A DNA stretch of 44,366 nucleotides, from assembly GCA_963579025.1 (NCBI GenBank), contig CAUZFZ010000082.1:1-44366 (forward strand), given 5' to 3'. The notes under the pieces were generated by a model. That model searched no databases and was not told the DNA's origin. It saw only the letters and a program-made list of their open reading frames with translations. The translations under genes were made by a program, and so were the position numbers. Source of the stretch: CAUZFZ01 sp963579025. Lineage in GTDB: Bacteria; Planctomycetota; Planctomycetia; Planctomycetales; Planctomycetaceae. Each line of letters starts with the position of its first letter. The stretch's first letter is position 1. Shown piece after piece: positions 1 through 8,604 of the stretch.

Positions 1-33
1 GGTCGGGAGACCCGCCCACAACTCCGTTCCAGA

Positions 34-2472
34 TCATTTCTCGGATGTGGTGGCAACATCAGCACCGCGACGTTGGCGGAACGGATCGCTCCTGGCGAGT
101 TCGCTAATCAGCACAGAGAACCGATAGTCGCCTGCCTGGACGGCTTTGACGATTCGCTCGGTCGATGGTCGGTCGTAGTATTCCAGGCCTCGACCCAGCG
201 CGTAGATAAGCAGTTTTTCGGTGAGGCAACGCGTGAACTGCTCCTGCTGGCTGCTGATCAACGCCTTGAACTCTGCCGGGCCAGAGAATTTAGTTCCATC
301 CGCGAATTCCCCGGACGGATCGATCTCGAATTCGCCGTCTTTTTCGCGGAAGGCGCCGATCGTGTTGTAGTTCTCCAAAGCAAAACCAATCGGGTCCATG
401 CGCGCGTGGCAGTTGGCACAGCTCGGGTTCTTCCGATGCTGCTCCATGCGCTGCCGCAATGAACCGCCGCTGATGGCCTGGTCATCCTCGGCCAGTTCGG
501 GCACGTCGGGTGGTGGCGGTGGCGGTGGTTCGCCGAGTATCTGCTCCAACACCCAGCGGCCGCGTTTTACTGGTGAAGTTCGTGTGGGGTTAGACGTCAC
601 AGTCAGGATGCTGGCCTGTGTGAGCAATCCACCGCGGGACCGGCCCTGTAATGACACTCGCTGGAAGGCGTCGCTCTTGATGGGGTCGCCCTTGGGAGCT
701 TCGGACTTCTGACCAATCCAGTTTCCGTTGGTGTCGGCGATGCCGTAGTGCTTCGCCAGGGGCGCGTTGAGGAATGTGTAATCCGCATCCAACAGATCGA
801 GGATACTGCGGTCCTCCCGCACGACTGATTCGAAGAACAACTCGGTTTCCTTGAACATCGCCGCACGCAGGCGATTGTTAAACGTCGGGAACATCTCGGT
901 ATCCGGCGCAAACTGCTGCAGCCGCTGAATCTGCAACCACTGGAACGCAAAGTTGCGGACCAGCTCGGACGACCGGGGATCCAGCAGCATGCGCCGGACC
1001 TGAGCATCAAGATTCGCCGTGAGCTGTCCTTTCTCAGCAAGATCGAGCAACTCATCGTCCGGCATGGTGCTCCAGAGGAAGTACGACAGGCGCGATGCCA
1101 GATGAAACTCGTCGATGGGTCGCGCATCAGGGCTTGTCGGCCGGTCATCCAGTTCCACTCGGAACAGGAACTTCGGTGAGCACAATGTGGCCTGAATCGC
1201 CCGCTGAATCCCGGCTTCCCATTTCTCACCGTCGGCGATTGTCTGTTCGACGATACTCGTCACTCGTGCGAGTTCCGCGTCTGTCACCGTTCGGCGATAC
1301 GCCCGCCGCAGGAAGCGCGAGAGTACTTCTCGTGTCTGTTCGGCAAGCGCCGCGTCGGGCGAGCACTCCAGAATCTTCAACTGAGATGCCGGGCGAGTTT
1401 CCAGCGGCCCGACGCTCCACAGTTGCTGGACATGCAGCTTTGCCGGCTTCTCACCTTCTGGCGGCTTCAGTAAGGCAATGCCGCCGCTCTTAATTCCACC
1501 CATGCGGTTGATCGGAAACTCAATCTCCTGCGTCTCCTTCGCGTCACGCGCGGTGATCTCGAACGTCTTCAGGATTTGAACGGAGCCCAGCTTCGGGACA
1601 TTCGCACCCATGAACTGCGCGACTTCTTCCTCACTGGCAACTTTGGGCAGGTTGCTGCCTGTCAGGAACAGTGCGACTTTGACTGGCGCCGAGCTTTCGG
1701 TTTCCGCGTACAGCGTGGCGCGGAAGATCAGGTCGGCGTCTGCAGAGAACTTGAGGTAGCTGCCCGAAGCGGTGAACGGTCCCGAAGAAACGGGATCAGG
1801 CGATGTCGGCTCGAGAGGTCGAAACTTGCCCTTGGGCGAATTCGCGTTGTTGGGCTGCAGATACAGACCCCTCAGATACCGCCGGGACGGCGGTGGCAGG
1901 TCAACCAGGATCACTCGATTGCCGATGTTCTCCGCAGCATCCAGATAACGTTCCATCAACAACGGCGACAGAGTCAGGACATCACCGATGTTGTCAAAGC
2001 CATGCCCCACATCGTCTGCTGGAAACGCCTCAGTCGGATCGAAGTCCGCCCACAACAGATCGCGCACGGTGTTTCGATATTCGGTGCGGTTCAATCGCCG
2101 CATTGTAACTCGGCCTGGATCGGGCTTTGCATTCTGATCGGCGTAGTCGAACACGGCTCTGACATGAGTCGAGAACGTTTCAACCTCCGCCACGGTCGGT
2201 TGTGGCTTGCCTTCCGGAGGCATGTCTCCGGTCACCAGCATGCGCAGCACTCCGTCCCACTTCTTGCGCTGTCGCACGACCGTTGCCGAATCGCGGAATA
2301 CGTCCAAAGACAGTTCCGCTTTGGGCTTCTCCCCGCTGTGGCACTTGATGCAGTACTTCTGCAGGAACGGGCGACCGACGCGGGCGAAATCCGGCGCGTC
2401 GTCGGCACATAGCTCGCTCACGCTAATGAACGAAACCAGGAAGACGAGCATGGCTGCGACACGTGGCTGCAT
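34..2472 (-). CDS. PSCyt1/DUF1587/DUF1592/DUF1588/DUF1585 planctomycete cytochrome
   Basis: Large secreted protein of 812 residues. A hydrophobic signal peptide covers about residues 1-23. A c-type haem motif CIKCH follows at residues 41-45 (PSCyt1-like). A DUF1587-like block lies near residues 119-180 (RLNRTEYRNTVRDLL, then a GFDN motif), followed by DUF1595/DUF1592 regions. A polyproline linker then leads into the DUF1588/DUF1585 tail with a second haem motif, CANCHARMDPIG, starting near residue 685. This is the normal order and length for the family, which is expanded in planctomycetes and presumed periplasmic; its biochemical role is not established. I place the start at the ATG at 2472. 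A longer reading frame exists, but it would run back into the upstream gene and precede the signal peptide. It sits 34 bp after the solute-binding-protein gene on the same strand and is probably co-transcribed with it. No DUF1552 partner is visible, though one could lie outside the window. Confidence 0.93.
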   Translation of the reverse strand: MQPRVAAMLVFLVSFISVSELCADDAPDFARVGRPFLQKYCIKCHSGEKPKAELSLDVFRDSATVVRQRKKWDGVLRMLVTGDMPPEGKPQPTVAEVETFSTHVRAVFDYADQNAKPDPGRVTMRRLNRTEYRNTVRDLLWADFDPTEAFPADDVGHGFDNIGDVLTLSPLLMERYLDAAENIGNRVILVDLPPPSRRYLRGLYLQPNNANSPKGKFRPLEPTSPDPVSSGPFTASGSYLKFSADADLIFRATLYAETESSAPVKVALFLTGSNLPKVASEEEVAQFMGANVPKLGSVQILKTFEITARDAKETQEIEFPINRMGGIKSGGIALLKPPEGEKPAKLHVQQLWSVGPLETRPASQLKILECSPDAALAEQTREVLSRFLRRAYRRTVTDAELARVTSIVEQTIADGEKWEAGIQRAIQATLCSPKFLFRVELDDRPTSPDARPIDEFHLASRLSYFLWSTMPDDELLDLAEKGQLTANLDAQVRRMLLDPRSSELVRNFAFQWLQIQRLQQFAPDTEMFPTFNNRLRAAMFKETELFFESVVREDRSILDLLDADYTFLNAPLAKHYGIADTNGNWIGQKSEAPKGDPIKSDAFQRVSLQGRSRGGLLTQASILTVTSNPTRTSPVKRGRWVLEQILGEPPPPPPPDVPELAEDDQAISGGSLRQRMEQHRKNPSCANCHARMDPIGFALENYNTIGAFREKDGEFEIDPSGEFADGTKFSGPAEFKALISSQQEQFTRCLTEKLLIYALGRGLEYYDRPSTERIVKAVQAGDYRFSVLISELARSDPFRQRRGADVATTSEK

Positions 2473-2506
2473 ATGGTGGACTCCGCACTGTGTGTTGTTG
2501 AGACGT

Positions 2507-3541
2507 TCAATCAATATAGACTGTTTCCAGCCATGCGCGACACTCGTCATGCGCCTGATGTAACAGGTTGAGATCAACTGCATCTTCTGCCAGTGTCGCC
2601 AGCCAGCGTACCTCTTCCGGCAATTCATCCCGTTGTACGGGACCGAGGGGAATCTGCCGAGACCGTGACTTTGCCAGACGAGATTCTGTTTCCTCTGACA
2701 GCAGGAACTCGATCAATCGTTTCGCAGCTTCCGGCCGCGTTGTACCGCGAATCATGGCGACGGAATTCGGTATGCAGATGGTCTTGCCCGATGGAGTGCG
2801 CAGCGGAATGAGGTCGACTGTCCGCGCGTCGTCGAGGGCGAGGTAATAGTCGTCGGTGTCCGTCCAGCCGTAATTGCACTGCCCTTCAGCCGTCAGGTTT
2901 TTCACAACGGCGTTGCCGTTTACGACCAACAGGCCGCGTTTGATCCGGTCGTTGTGCCAGTCCTTAAGCCGCTCTCCACCCAGCTCATGCCACAGTGCCG
3001 AATAGTGAGTCAGGCTGGTTCCATAGAGCGGTTTGGCAATCGCCATGTCAGACAGATCAGCGTCCGACTCCTCGCTGATCGGATCAGTCTGCAACGGGAT
3101 GGCCGTCGCGGTGTTCATGATTCCAACTCGCAGACGCGCTGCGAAGCCGGTCCAGTAACTCTCGGGATCCTTGAACGAATCGGGTATGCGTCGATATCCC
3201 GCGCCAGCGTAGGGAGCCAGAACACCTTCGTTCTTCAAACGCATCGTGCCCAGGACTTCGTTGTTCCAGAAGACGTCGCATTGCGGGCCGTCTTTCTCGG
3301 CAATCAGCAGATTGACGAGGCCCAGCGATTTCGTGGCTTCCGTGTCAAAGCGAATGACAACCTGAATGCCGGTGCGGCGTTCGAAATCTCGCAGGATGAC
3401 TTCGGAGTAGATTGAGTCGTGTGAGCAATACACAACGAGCGCGTCTTCGGGCGGCTGGCTGAGCCAGGAGAGAATGCTCAGCGCCACAATCGCCACGACT
3501 GCTGAAATGATCGCCAGCCACGGCCGGTTGTTACTCCGCAT
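2507..3541 (-). CDS. Iron-type extracellular solute-binding protein (ABC transporter family 1)
   Basis: A 344-residue protein with an N-terminal hydrophobic segment (about residues 8-28), so it is either secreted or membrane-anchored. The mature part starts with VVYCSHDSIYSEVILRDFE, followed by CDVFWNNEVLG and a SYWTGFAAR segment. This matches the layout of ferric-iron or thiamine/polyamine-like periplasmic binding proteins such as FutA/AfuA. The start ATG at 3541 lies inside the end of the upstream membrane-protein gene (11 bp overlap), which suggests translational coupling. No permease or ATPase gene is next to it, so it is an orphan binding protein in this window. Ligand identity is inferred from family resemblance only; the iron-ligand tyrosines were not checked by alignment. 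Confidence 0.88.
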   Translation of the reverse strand: MRSNNRPWLAIISAVVAIVALSILSWLSQPPEDALVVYCSHDSIYSEVILRDFERRTGIQVVIRFDTEATKSLGLVNLLIAEKDGPQCDVFWNNEVLGTMRLKNEGVLAPYAGAGYRRIPDSFKDPESYWTGFAARLRVGIMNTATAIPLQTDPISEESDADLSDMAIAKPLYGTSLTHYSALWHELGGERLKDWHNDRIKRGLLVVNGNAVVKNLTAEGQCNYGWTDTDDYYLALDDARTVDLIPLRTPSGKTICIPNSVAMIRGTTRPEAAKRLIEFLLSEETESRLAKSRSRQIPLGPVQRDELPEEVRWLATLAEDAVDLNLLHQAHDECRAWLETVYID

Positions 3542-5189
3542 CGCTCCCGACCGGCTGACTGTCCGACTCGGATTCGTCGAGCGTGTTGAAGTACTTCTTG
3601 ATACTCGGAACGTATCCTGGCGGAATCTCTTCCAGCTCGATTGCTTCGCTCAGGCCCTGCCGCACATCCCGGACGAGTTGCTGGTACTGCTGTTTGGTGT
3701 CTCCCGCTTCGCTCACGCCTTTCACTTTCATCGACAGCAGCACTTTTCCGGCGGTGATGGCTGACTTCGAAGTTTCTTTCTTGAAGCCGGTATCGACCGA
3801 ATCGTCTTCTCCCGGATCGCCACCACGGCCCTGTCCCCGACCGCCCGTGCCGTCGCCATTTCCGTCACCGCCCTCTCCGTCGCCTTGCCCCAATGCTGCC
3901 ATCAGTTCGGCGTAGAATTCGGCGTAGTCCTCCAGAGTCGCTTCATCCCCCAGATCGTCGAGTTCTTCCTGTTCACCATCCTGGTTCAGCTTCTTGGCAC
4001 GCTGAATGGCTTCCAAGGCTTTCTCCAGTTCCTTCAAGTCCCGAGCGGACTGAGCAATCTGTTGCAGTTCCATCCTGGCGAGTTCCATCGATTCCATCGC
4101 GCCTTCCAGCGCCTCGGCCGCCAGTTGCGGGTCCATCTTCGCCGCCTGAAGCTGCTGCATCGCGCGCTTCAGGGCAGCACGGAGTTGCGGTGACTTGACC
4201 TTCTCTCTCGCGAAGTCTTCAAGGTCTTTAAGTCCCCGTTTCAGCTTTTGTTCCAGTTCCTGCTTCTTAACGGGATCAGTTTCCTTGCGGAGTTGTTCGA
4301 GCGTTTCCTTCATCTCGTCCATGGCTTTCTGCAGAGTCTCTGGTCGGCCCTCCTGCAGACCTTCCGACCACTTCTGCAACTGCCGCGTGTTCTTCCCGAA
4401 ACTTTGGGCTGACTCGGAACGGTTCATCAGTTCCTTCAGATCGTCGCTGTTTCGGACGGCTCGCCACTTGGCGCCCATTTCTTTCTGTCGTGCAGCCAGC
4501 GCTTCCGAATTCTTCTTCGGCATTTGCTGCTTCATCTTGCGGAATTCATTGACGACACCCTCGACGGCTTTCTTCACATCGTCAGACAGCTCGCCGTCGT
4601 CTTCGTTTTTCTTGAGTTCAGCTTTGCGCACTTCGGTCGACTTTTTCGTGTTTTCCAGATCGTCTCGCGCCTGCTCGACCATGTTTGCCGCCTCAACACG
4701 ACCGAAGGGGTCGAGCTGCGGAGCAAACAGCACGGCGGCCAGCAACACAACGACCGTGCCCGCAGTCCATGCCGCACGATCCTGCCAGTTCCAGCGGACG
4801 ATGCGTTCCGGTTGTGCCTTGGGTGCTCGTGCTTCGGCGTCGCTCGTGACCAGTGACTGATACTCGCCCGCGGTCGAGTCGAGCATGGTGACGGTCAGGA
4901 ACAGGTCCTTTGTTTTTTCGTGAGTGTCGATCTGCCGAGCGGTATCGATGTGCGTCGGTCGTCGGTGGAACATCACGGCAGCGAGCAACCCGACCGTCGG
5001 AATCAGTAACACAGTGACTGGATGGAACCAGTCGGCCGTCAGTCCCAGCAGGCGACTAGCCACAAACGCGATGGCATAGAGAATGCCGGCAACGCAGGAG
5101 CCGACGAAAGCAGATTGGCCAATCGAGCCCAGCCTCAGGCGATTGGCGACGCTTTGAAACAACTTGCGTGACTCAGGACAGTCACCCAT
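3531..5189 (-). CDS. Membrane protein with long coiled coil (DUF4175-like layout)
   Basis: A 552-residue protein. It has two hydrophobic segments near the N-terminus (about residues 28-50 and 57-76), a region with a DTARQIDTHEKTKDLFLTVTML motif, and a third membrane segment near residues 125-145. A long charged helical region follows (about residues 160-410), rich in E, K, Q and A with heptad character. Then comes a Gly/Asp-rich linker (GQGDGEGGDGNGDGTGG) and a short C-terminal domain. The layout recalls DUF4175-type envelope proteins of planctomycetes, whose function is unknown. The start is the ATG at 5189, because a clear ribosome binding site (GGAGAA, 5195-5200 on the minus strand) lies 5 nt upstream; an extension to 5222 has no such support. 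It is the first gene of a minus-strand run with the solute-binding protein and the DUF1592 cytochrome. Confidence 0.82.
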   Translation of the reverse strand: MGDCPESRKLFQSVANRLRLGSIGQSAFVGSCVAGILYAIAFVASRLLGLTADWFHPVTVLLIPTVGLLAAVMFHRRPTHIDTARQIDTHEKTKDLFLTVTMLDSTAGEYQSLVTSDAEARAPKAQPERIVRWNWQDRAAWTAGTVVVLLAAVLFAPQLDPFGRVEAANMVEQARDDLENTKKSTEVRKAELKKNEDDGELSDDVKKAVEGVVNEFRKMKQQMPKKNSEALAARQKEMGAKWRAVRNSDDLKELMNRSESAQSFGKNTRQLQKWSEGLQEGRPETLQKAMDEMKETLEQLRKETDPVKKQELEQKLKRGLKDLEDFAREKVKSPQLRAALKRAMQQLQAAKMDPQLAAEALEGAMESMELARMELQQIAQSARDLKELEKALEAIQRAKKLNQDGEQEELDDLGDEATLEDYAEFYAELMAALGQGDGEGGDGNGDGTGGRGQGRGGDPGEDDSVDTGFKKETSKSAITAGKVLLSMKVKGVSEAGDTKQQYQQLVRDVRQGLSEAIELEEIPPGYVPSIKKYFNTLDESESDSQPVGSDAE

Positions 5190-5466
5190 GACAATTCTCC
5201 ACGAGAGTGATTTCGCGAACACTGGAGTCTACTGCTGACCCAGAGGCGCATCAATTCGGACTTGCGGATTGCTCAAAAGATCAGTGTCTGGTCGACAATA
5301 CGGATCGCAACGCATTCAACGGACGGATGGCCAGAATCCTGGAAGTGCTCTTGTGGATTGTTCCCCACGCTCGACGTAGCTCGATGTCTTTGCGAGGCTC
5401 TATTGCCTCCGCCGACTCTGCGATGGTGGGGAATTGACACGTGAATACGAAAGGCCTCTTTACGCA

Positions 5467-6162
5467 ATGCCCCTATGTCCTGGATTTCCTGAGCGGATTA
5501 GTGCGGTTGCATTCGATCTGGACGGTCTGATGTTCAATACCGAGCACGTGTTTGCTCGTGCCGCAGACAACATGCTAAGCCGACGCGGTCTTGAGACGCC
5601 GCCGGACCTGCTGCGGCGAATGATGGGTCGGCGTCCACCCGAGGGCATGCGGATCATGCGGGAACTGTGCGGAATCCGCGATTCTGTTGAGGACCTGCAG
5701 GCGGAGGCCTTCGCCGAATTCTTCGATCTGCTCGATGAGCATCTTGAGCCGATGCCCGGCCTGTTCGAATTACTGGGTCTGCTTGAATCGCTGGAGATTC
5801 CCCGGGCCGTCGCGACTTCCTCGCCACGCGACTATCAGCTTGACCTGATGAGTCGCTTCGAACTGCTGCCGCGATTTGCCTTTGCGCTGACTGCCGAAGA
5901 CGTTCAGAACGGGAAGCCTCACCCGGAGATTTATCTCACGGCTGCTGCACGTCACGGCGTGTCGGCGTCAGAGTTGCTCGTGTTTGAAGACAGTGAGGCG
6001 GGCACGAATGCGGCCGCGGCTGCCGGAGCGTTTGTGATTTCTGTCCCGCACGAACACAGCCGCTCGCACAACTTCGAGAACGCCAGCCGAATCGCTGAGA
6101 GCCTGATGGACACCGTAGTCGTCGATCTGCTGAATCGTCACCAACCGGCTGCTCAGGTCTGA
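5467..6162 (+). CDS. HAD-superfamily phosphatase, beta-phosphoglucomutase-like
   Basis: A 231-residue cytosolic HAD hydrolase. Motif I is VAFDLDGLMFNTE, with the nucleophile Asp17 and the acid/base Asp19. Motif II is the SS of VATSSPRD. Motif III is the Lys of NGKPHPEIY, and motif IV is VFEDSEAG. The helical cap lies between motifs I and II (about residues 25-90), typical of subfamily IA enzymes such as beta-phosphoglucomutase and phosphoglycolate phosphatase. The substrate cannot be deduced. I use the ATG at 5467; an in-frame TTG at 5434 sits close behind a GGTGGGG sequence and is a possible alternative start adding 11 residues. The gene is divergent from the preceding minus-strand operon. 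Confidence 0.93.
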   Translation: MPLCPGFPERISAVAFDLDGLMFNTEHVFARAADNMLSRRGLETPPDLLRRMMGRRPPEGMRIMRELCGIRDSVEDLQAEAFAEFFDLLDEHLEPMPGLFELLGLLESLEIPRAVATSSPRDYQLDLMSRFELLPRFAFALTAEDVQNGKPHPEIYLTAAARHGVSASELLVFEDSEAGTNAAAAAGAFVISVPHEHSRSHNFENASRIAESLMDTVVVDLLNRHQPAAQV

Positions 6163-6163
6163 A

Positions 6164-6240
6164 CCACGTTGAAAGCCTGCAGCCGCCGTTCCATAATTAA
6201 CACGACCCGGTTGCGGGTCCCGGTCGCGTTTCAACGGTGG
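6164..6240. repeat. Intergenic inverted repeat with nested hairpin
   Basis: Arms CCACGTTGAAA (6164-6174) and TTTCAACGGTGG (6229-6240) pair with a one-base bulge. A second hairpin with CGACC/GGTCG arms lies inside. It sits between the HAD gene and the first cytochrome lipoprotein. It could act as a terminator or leader structure, but there is no U-tract, so the role is open. Confidence 0.4.
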
Positions 6241-6256
6241 CGGAGGGGAAGCAGTC

Positions 6257-7288
6257 ATGACGGTTTCGACAAGGAATCACTCGCTGGCCGCGTGCCTGGC
6301 CCTGACTGCCAGTGTCCTGTTACCGGGCTGTGGCGATTCGGCTCCCGGTGAGCCATCGGTCTCGAATCCGGCAAGTCCCGCAACGTCCTCGAGTGGACGC
6401 GGACAGCGACTGGTCGCGTCTGTTGACAGTCGACCGAACATCGACGGGATCCCGCTCGACGTGTATGGAGATCTGGTTGCGGCCACTACCGGACCGAACC
6501 CGCCCGGTCCCGGACCTCCCCCACCCGGCCCTGATCCCGATCCACCTGAACCCGAGCCGGAAACGGGTGGAGCGATTGTCTGGTCTGACTGGATTTCGGC
6601 CGAAGCGATCGAAGGTGAAGTGAAGACAATCCGCAACGACTTTGCCGGCAAGCTGACCAGCCTCGGCAGCTACAACTCGTCCTATCTGGAGATTCCGATC
6701 TTCGGTTCGACGATGGCCCTGCTCGCTCAGATCGCCATCGAGCACGACGGTGATATCGGCTGGAAAGAACAAGCGAAGTACATTCGAGTTCTTGCCGGAG
6801 AGATGGTGGCGATGACCAGTTCCGGGCAGGCCCGCGGTCGCGGCGGATACACGAAAACGAACGAAGCGTTCCTCAAGATTTGCGATCTGCTGGACGGCAA
6901 CGAGCCGCCGGAACTTCCGGAAGCCGGAGACGTCACCGATTACACCGAAATCGCGGAACTTGGCTATCTGATGAAGCGGGCGGAAAAGGGCATGGGCTGG
7001 TTGTCGACCAATGTGGGCAGCGAGGAAAAATTCGCGGAGAATGCGGAGCGGGCTCAGCGAGAAGCCAGTCTGCTGAGGACGTTCGCCGTCGTCTTCAATC
7101 TGGAGGATTACGGATACGGTCCAGCCGAGGTCGACGAAGAGTTTTCCGGATACACCGACAAAATGCGTGAGGCGGCTACGGCAAGCGTAAAAGCCGCGAA
7201 GGGCGGGAACTTCACGGAATTTGATCTGCAGCGGTCGAACGTCGGCCAGGCATGTGCTCAATGTCACATGGTCTTCAAAAACGGCTAG
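6257..7288 (+). CDS. Lipoprotein with C-terminal cytochrome c'-like haem domain (copy 1)
   Basis: A 343-residue lipoprotein. The signal sequence ends in a lipobox (LLPGC, Cys25). A Pro-rich linker follows (PNPPGPGPPPPGPDPDPPEPEPE, about residues 82-105). The remaining 230 or so residues are mostly helical and end in CAQCHMVFKNG, placing the single CXXCH haem motif at residues 333-337, almost at the C-terminus. A haem site at the end of a helical bundle is the arrangement of cytochrome c', although this domain is longer than the usual 125 residues or so. It is probably anchored to a membrane facing the periplasm and has one covalent haem. A GGAGGGG ribosome binding site lies at 6242-6248 ahead of the ATG. 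The next gene is a clear paralogue, so this is a tandem duplication. Electron transfer or gas binding is inference. Confidence 0.85.
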   Translation: MTVSTRNHSLAACLALTASVLLPGCGDSAPGEPSVSNPASPATSSSGRGQRLVASVDSRPNIDGIPLDVYGDLVAATTGPNPPGPGPPPPGPDPDPPEPEPETGGAIVWSDWISAEAIEGEVKTIRNDFAGKLTSLGSYNSSYLEIPIFGSTMALLAQIAIEHDGDIGWKEQAKYIRVLAGEMVAMTSSGQARGRGGYTKTNEAFLKICDLLDGNEPPELPEAGDVTDYTEIAELGYLMKRAEKGMGWLSTNVGSEEKFAENAERAQREASLLRTFAVVFNLEDYGYGPAEVDEEFSGYTDKMREAATASVKAAKGGNFTEFDLQRSNVGQACAQCHMVFKNG

Positions 7289-7393
7289 CGGTTTGTCAGA
7301 TTGGAAACTTCGGGAAAACCCTGCACACGCTCACACTCTGGTGATCGCGACTGCAGGACAATCATCTCTGCTGCTTACCAGGTAACGATTCCG

Positions 7394-8455
7394 ATGACAT
7401 CTTTCAGACTTGCGATGACCACTGGCTGTCTGGCTCTGGTTGTTGGCTGCCTGTCCGGTTGTGGTGGCGGCGACGAACCGGCCGTCGGGACCGATGGAGG
7501 GGCTGCGGCGGCCGATCCTGTGCAGTCGGGTAGCGGGACGCTGACGGCGTCCGCCAAACCAAACTCAAAGCTGTCCGTGTTCTTTGACAGTCCACTCCAG
7601 ATTGCCGCAGATCAAAGCGAAGTAGGAACAGGCGGCGGTGGTGGTTCGCAGCCGGTACCGTCAGAAGGTGGCGGCGACATGGGTACTGCTACGGCAGCAC
7701 CCGCTGACGATCCGCCAGCAGACGCGAGTGGTGGCGGCGCGGTCGCCTGGGCAGAGCTGATGCCGGCTGAATTGGTGGAATCCTCGGTCAAGAACCTCCG
7801 CAACGAACTGTCGAAGCGGCTCGTCAACCTGGGTGCCTATAACAGTTCGTTTCTTGAAATCTCCGTTTTCGGATCGGCGCTGTCCTTCGTGGCGGAAATC
7901 GGTCGCCAGCACGACGGTGACATCGGTTGGAAAAAGAATGCGCACATGATTCGGGCGCTTGGCATCGCCATGGTCGAAGTCACTGGCAGCCAGAACGCTC
8001 GGGGCAAGAAGGGCTATGACGTGGTGAACGACGCGTTTCTGACCGTCTGCGAAATCCTCGATGGCAACGACCCGGCCGCACCGCCCGAGGCGGAAGAAGA
8101 AGCCGACATTTCCGAAGCAGCCGAGATGGCTTATTTAATGAAGGTCATCGAACGTCAGCTCGAATGGATGCAGAACAACGCTGGCAGCGAAGATGCCTTT
8201 AAGGAGAAAGCCGAACTGGCGCAACGCGAAGCCTCACTGATGGCGGCGATTGGTGAGGCCTTTAACACCGAAGGGTTTGGATACGGTCCGGCATCAAACG
8301 ACGAGGAATTCTCTGCATTTGCTTATGGATTTCGAGATGCGGCCAAAGCCATGTCCGGCGCTGCGAAGACTGGCAACTTTGAGGAATTCGACCTGCAAAG
8401 GTCGCAGGCAGCTCAGAAATGCGTGCAGTGTCATATGGTGTACCGAAACGGCTAG
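7394..8455 (+). CDS. Lipoprotein with C-terminal cytochrome c'-like haem domain (copy 2)
   Basis: A 353-residue paralogue of the preceding gene. The lipobox is CLSGC (Cys23). The linker is Gly/Ala-rich rather than Pro-rich. The C-terminal domain shares many blocks with copy 1: YNSS-LEI, HDGDIGWK, a LDGN segment, LMK, AQREASL, GYGPA, GNF-EFDLQRS, and the terminal CVQCHMVYRNG with CXXCH at residues 343-347. The start is set at the ATG at 7394 because it directly precedes the signal peptide; in-frame codons back to 7301 encode a hydrophilic stretch that would not fit an export signal. The linkers have diverged in composition while the haem domains are conserved, so selection appears to act on the domain. 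Partner proteins and redox role are unknown. Confidence 0.85.
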   Translation: MTSFRLAMTTGCLALVVGCLSGCGGGDEPAVGTDGGAAAADPVQSGSGTLTASAKPNSKLSVFFDSPLQIAADQSEVGTGGGGGSQPVPSEGGGDMGTATAAPADDPPADASGGGAVAWAELMPAELVESSVKNLRNELSKRLVNLGAYNSSFLEISVFGSALSFVAEIGRQHDGDIGWKKNAHMIRALGIAMVEVTGSQNARGKKGYDVVNDAFLTVCEILDGNDPAAPPEAEEEADISEAAEMAYLMKVIERQLEWMQNNAGSEDAFKEKAELAQREASLMAAIGEAFNTEGFGYGPASNDEEFSAFAYGFRDAAKAMSGAAKTGNFEEFDLQRSQAAQKCVQCHMVYRNG

Positions 8456-8486
8456 TGCTGTGTCAGTGTTTAGAATCCAGGGTTGG

Positions 8487-8548
8487 GTGGCTGGGGTCGA
8501 GCAACGCGAGCCCCCAGTGAACACGTCTGAGGGCTCACCGCCAGCCAC
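8487..8548. repeat. Palindromic intergenic repeat (CTGGGG/CCCCAG type)
   Basis: Arms GTGGCTGG (8487-8494) and CCAGCCAC (8541-8548) are perfect complements. A competing inner pair, CTGGGG (8491-8496) and CCCCAG (8512-8517), brackets a GAGCAACGCGAG centre. It lies between two plus-strand genes. It has the look of the small GC-rich palindromes dispersed in planctomycete genomes. Confidence 0.6.
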
Positions 8549-8604
8549 TCTGAATTCACAACAACTTTCATTCACGCGGTTTGGACTCGAACGGTCAACC
8601 CGAC

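Noticed and set aside
6320..7267. Open frame of 315 codons on the minus strand
   Set aside because: Antisense to the first cytochrome lipoprotein, which has lipobox, linker, CXXCH and a paralogue.
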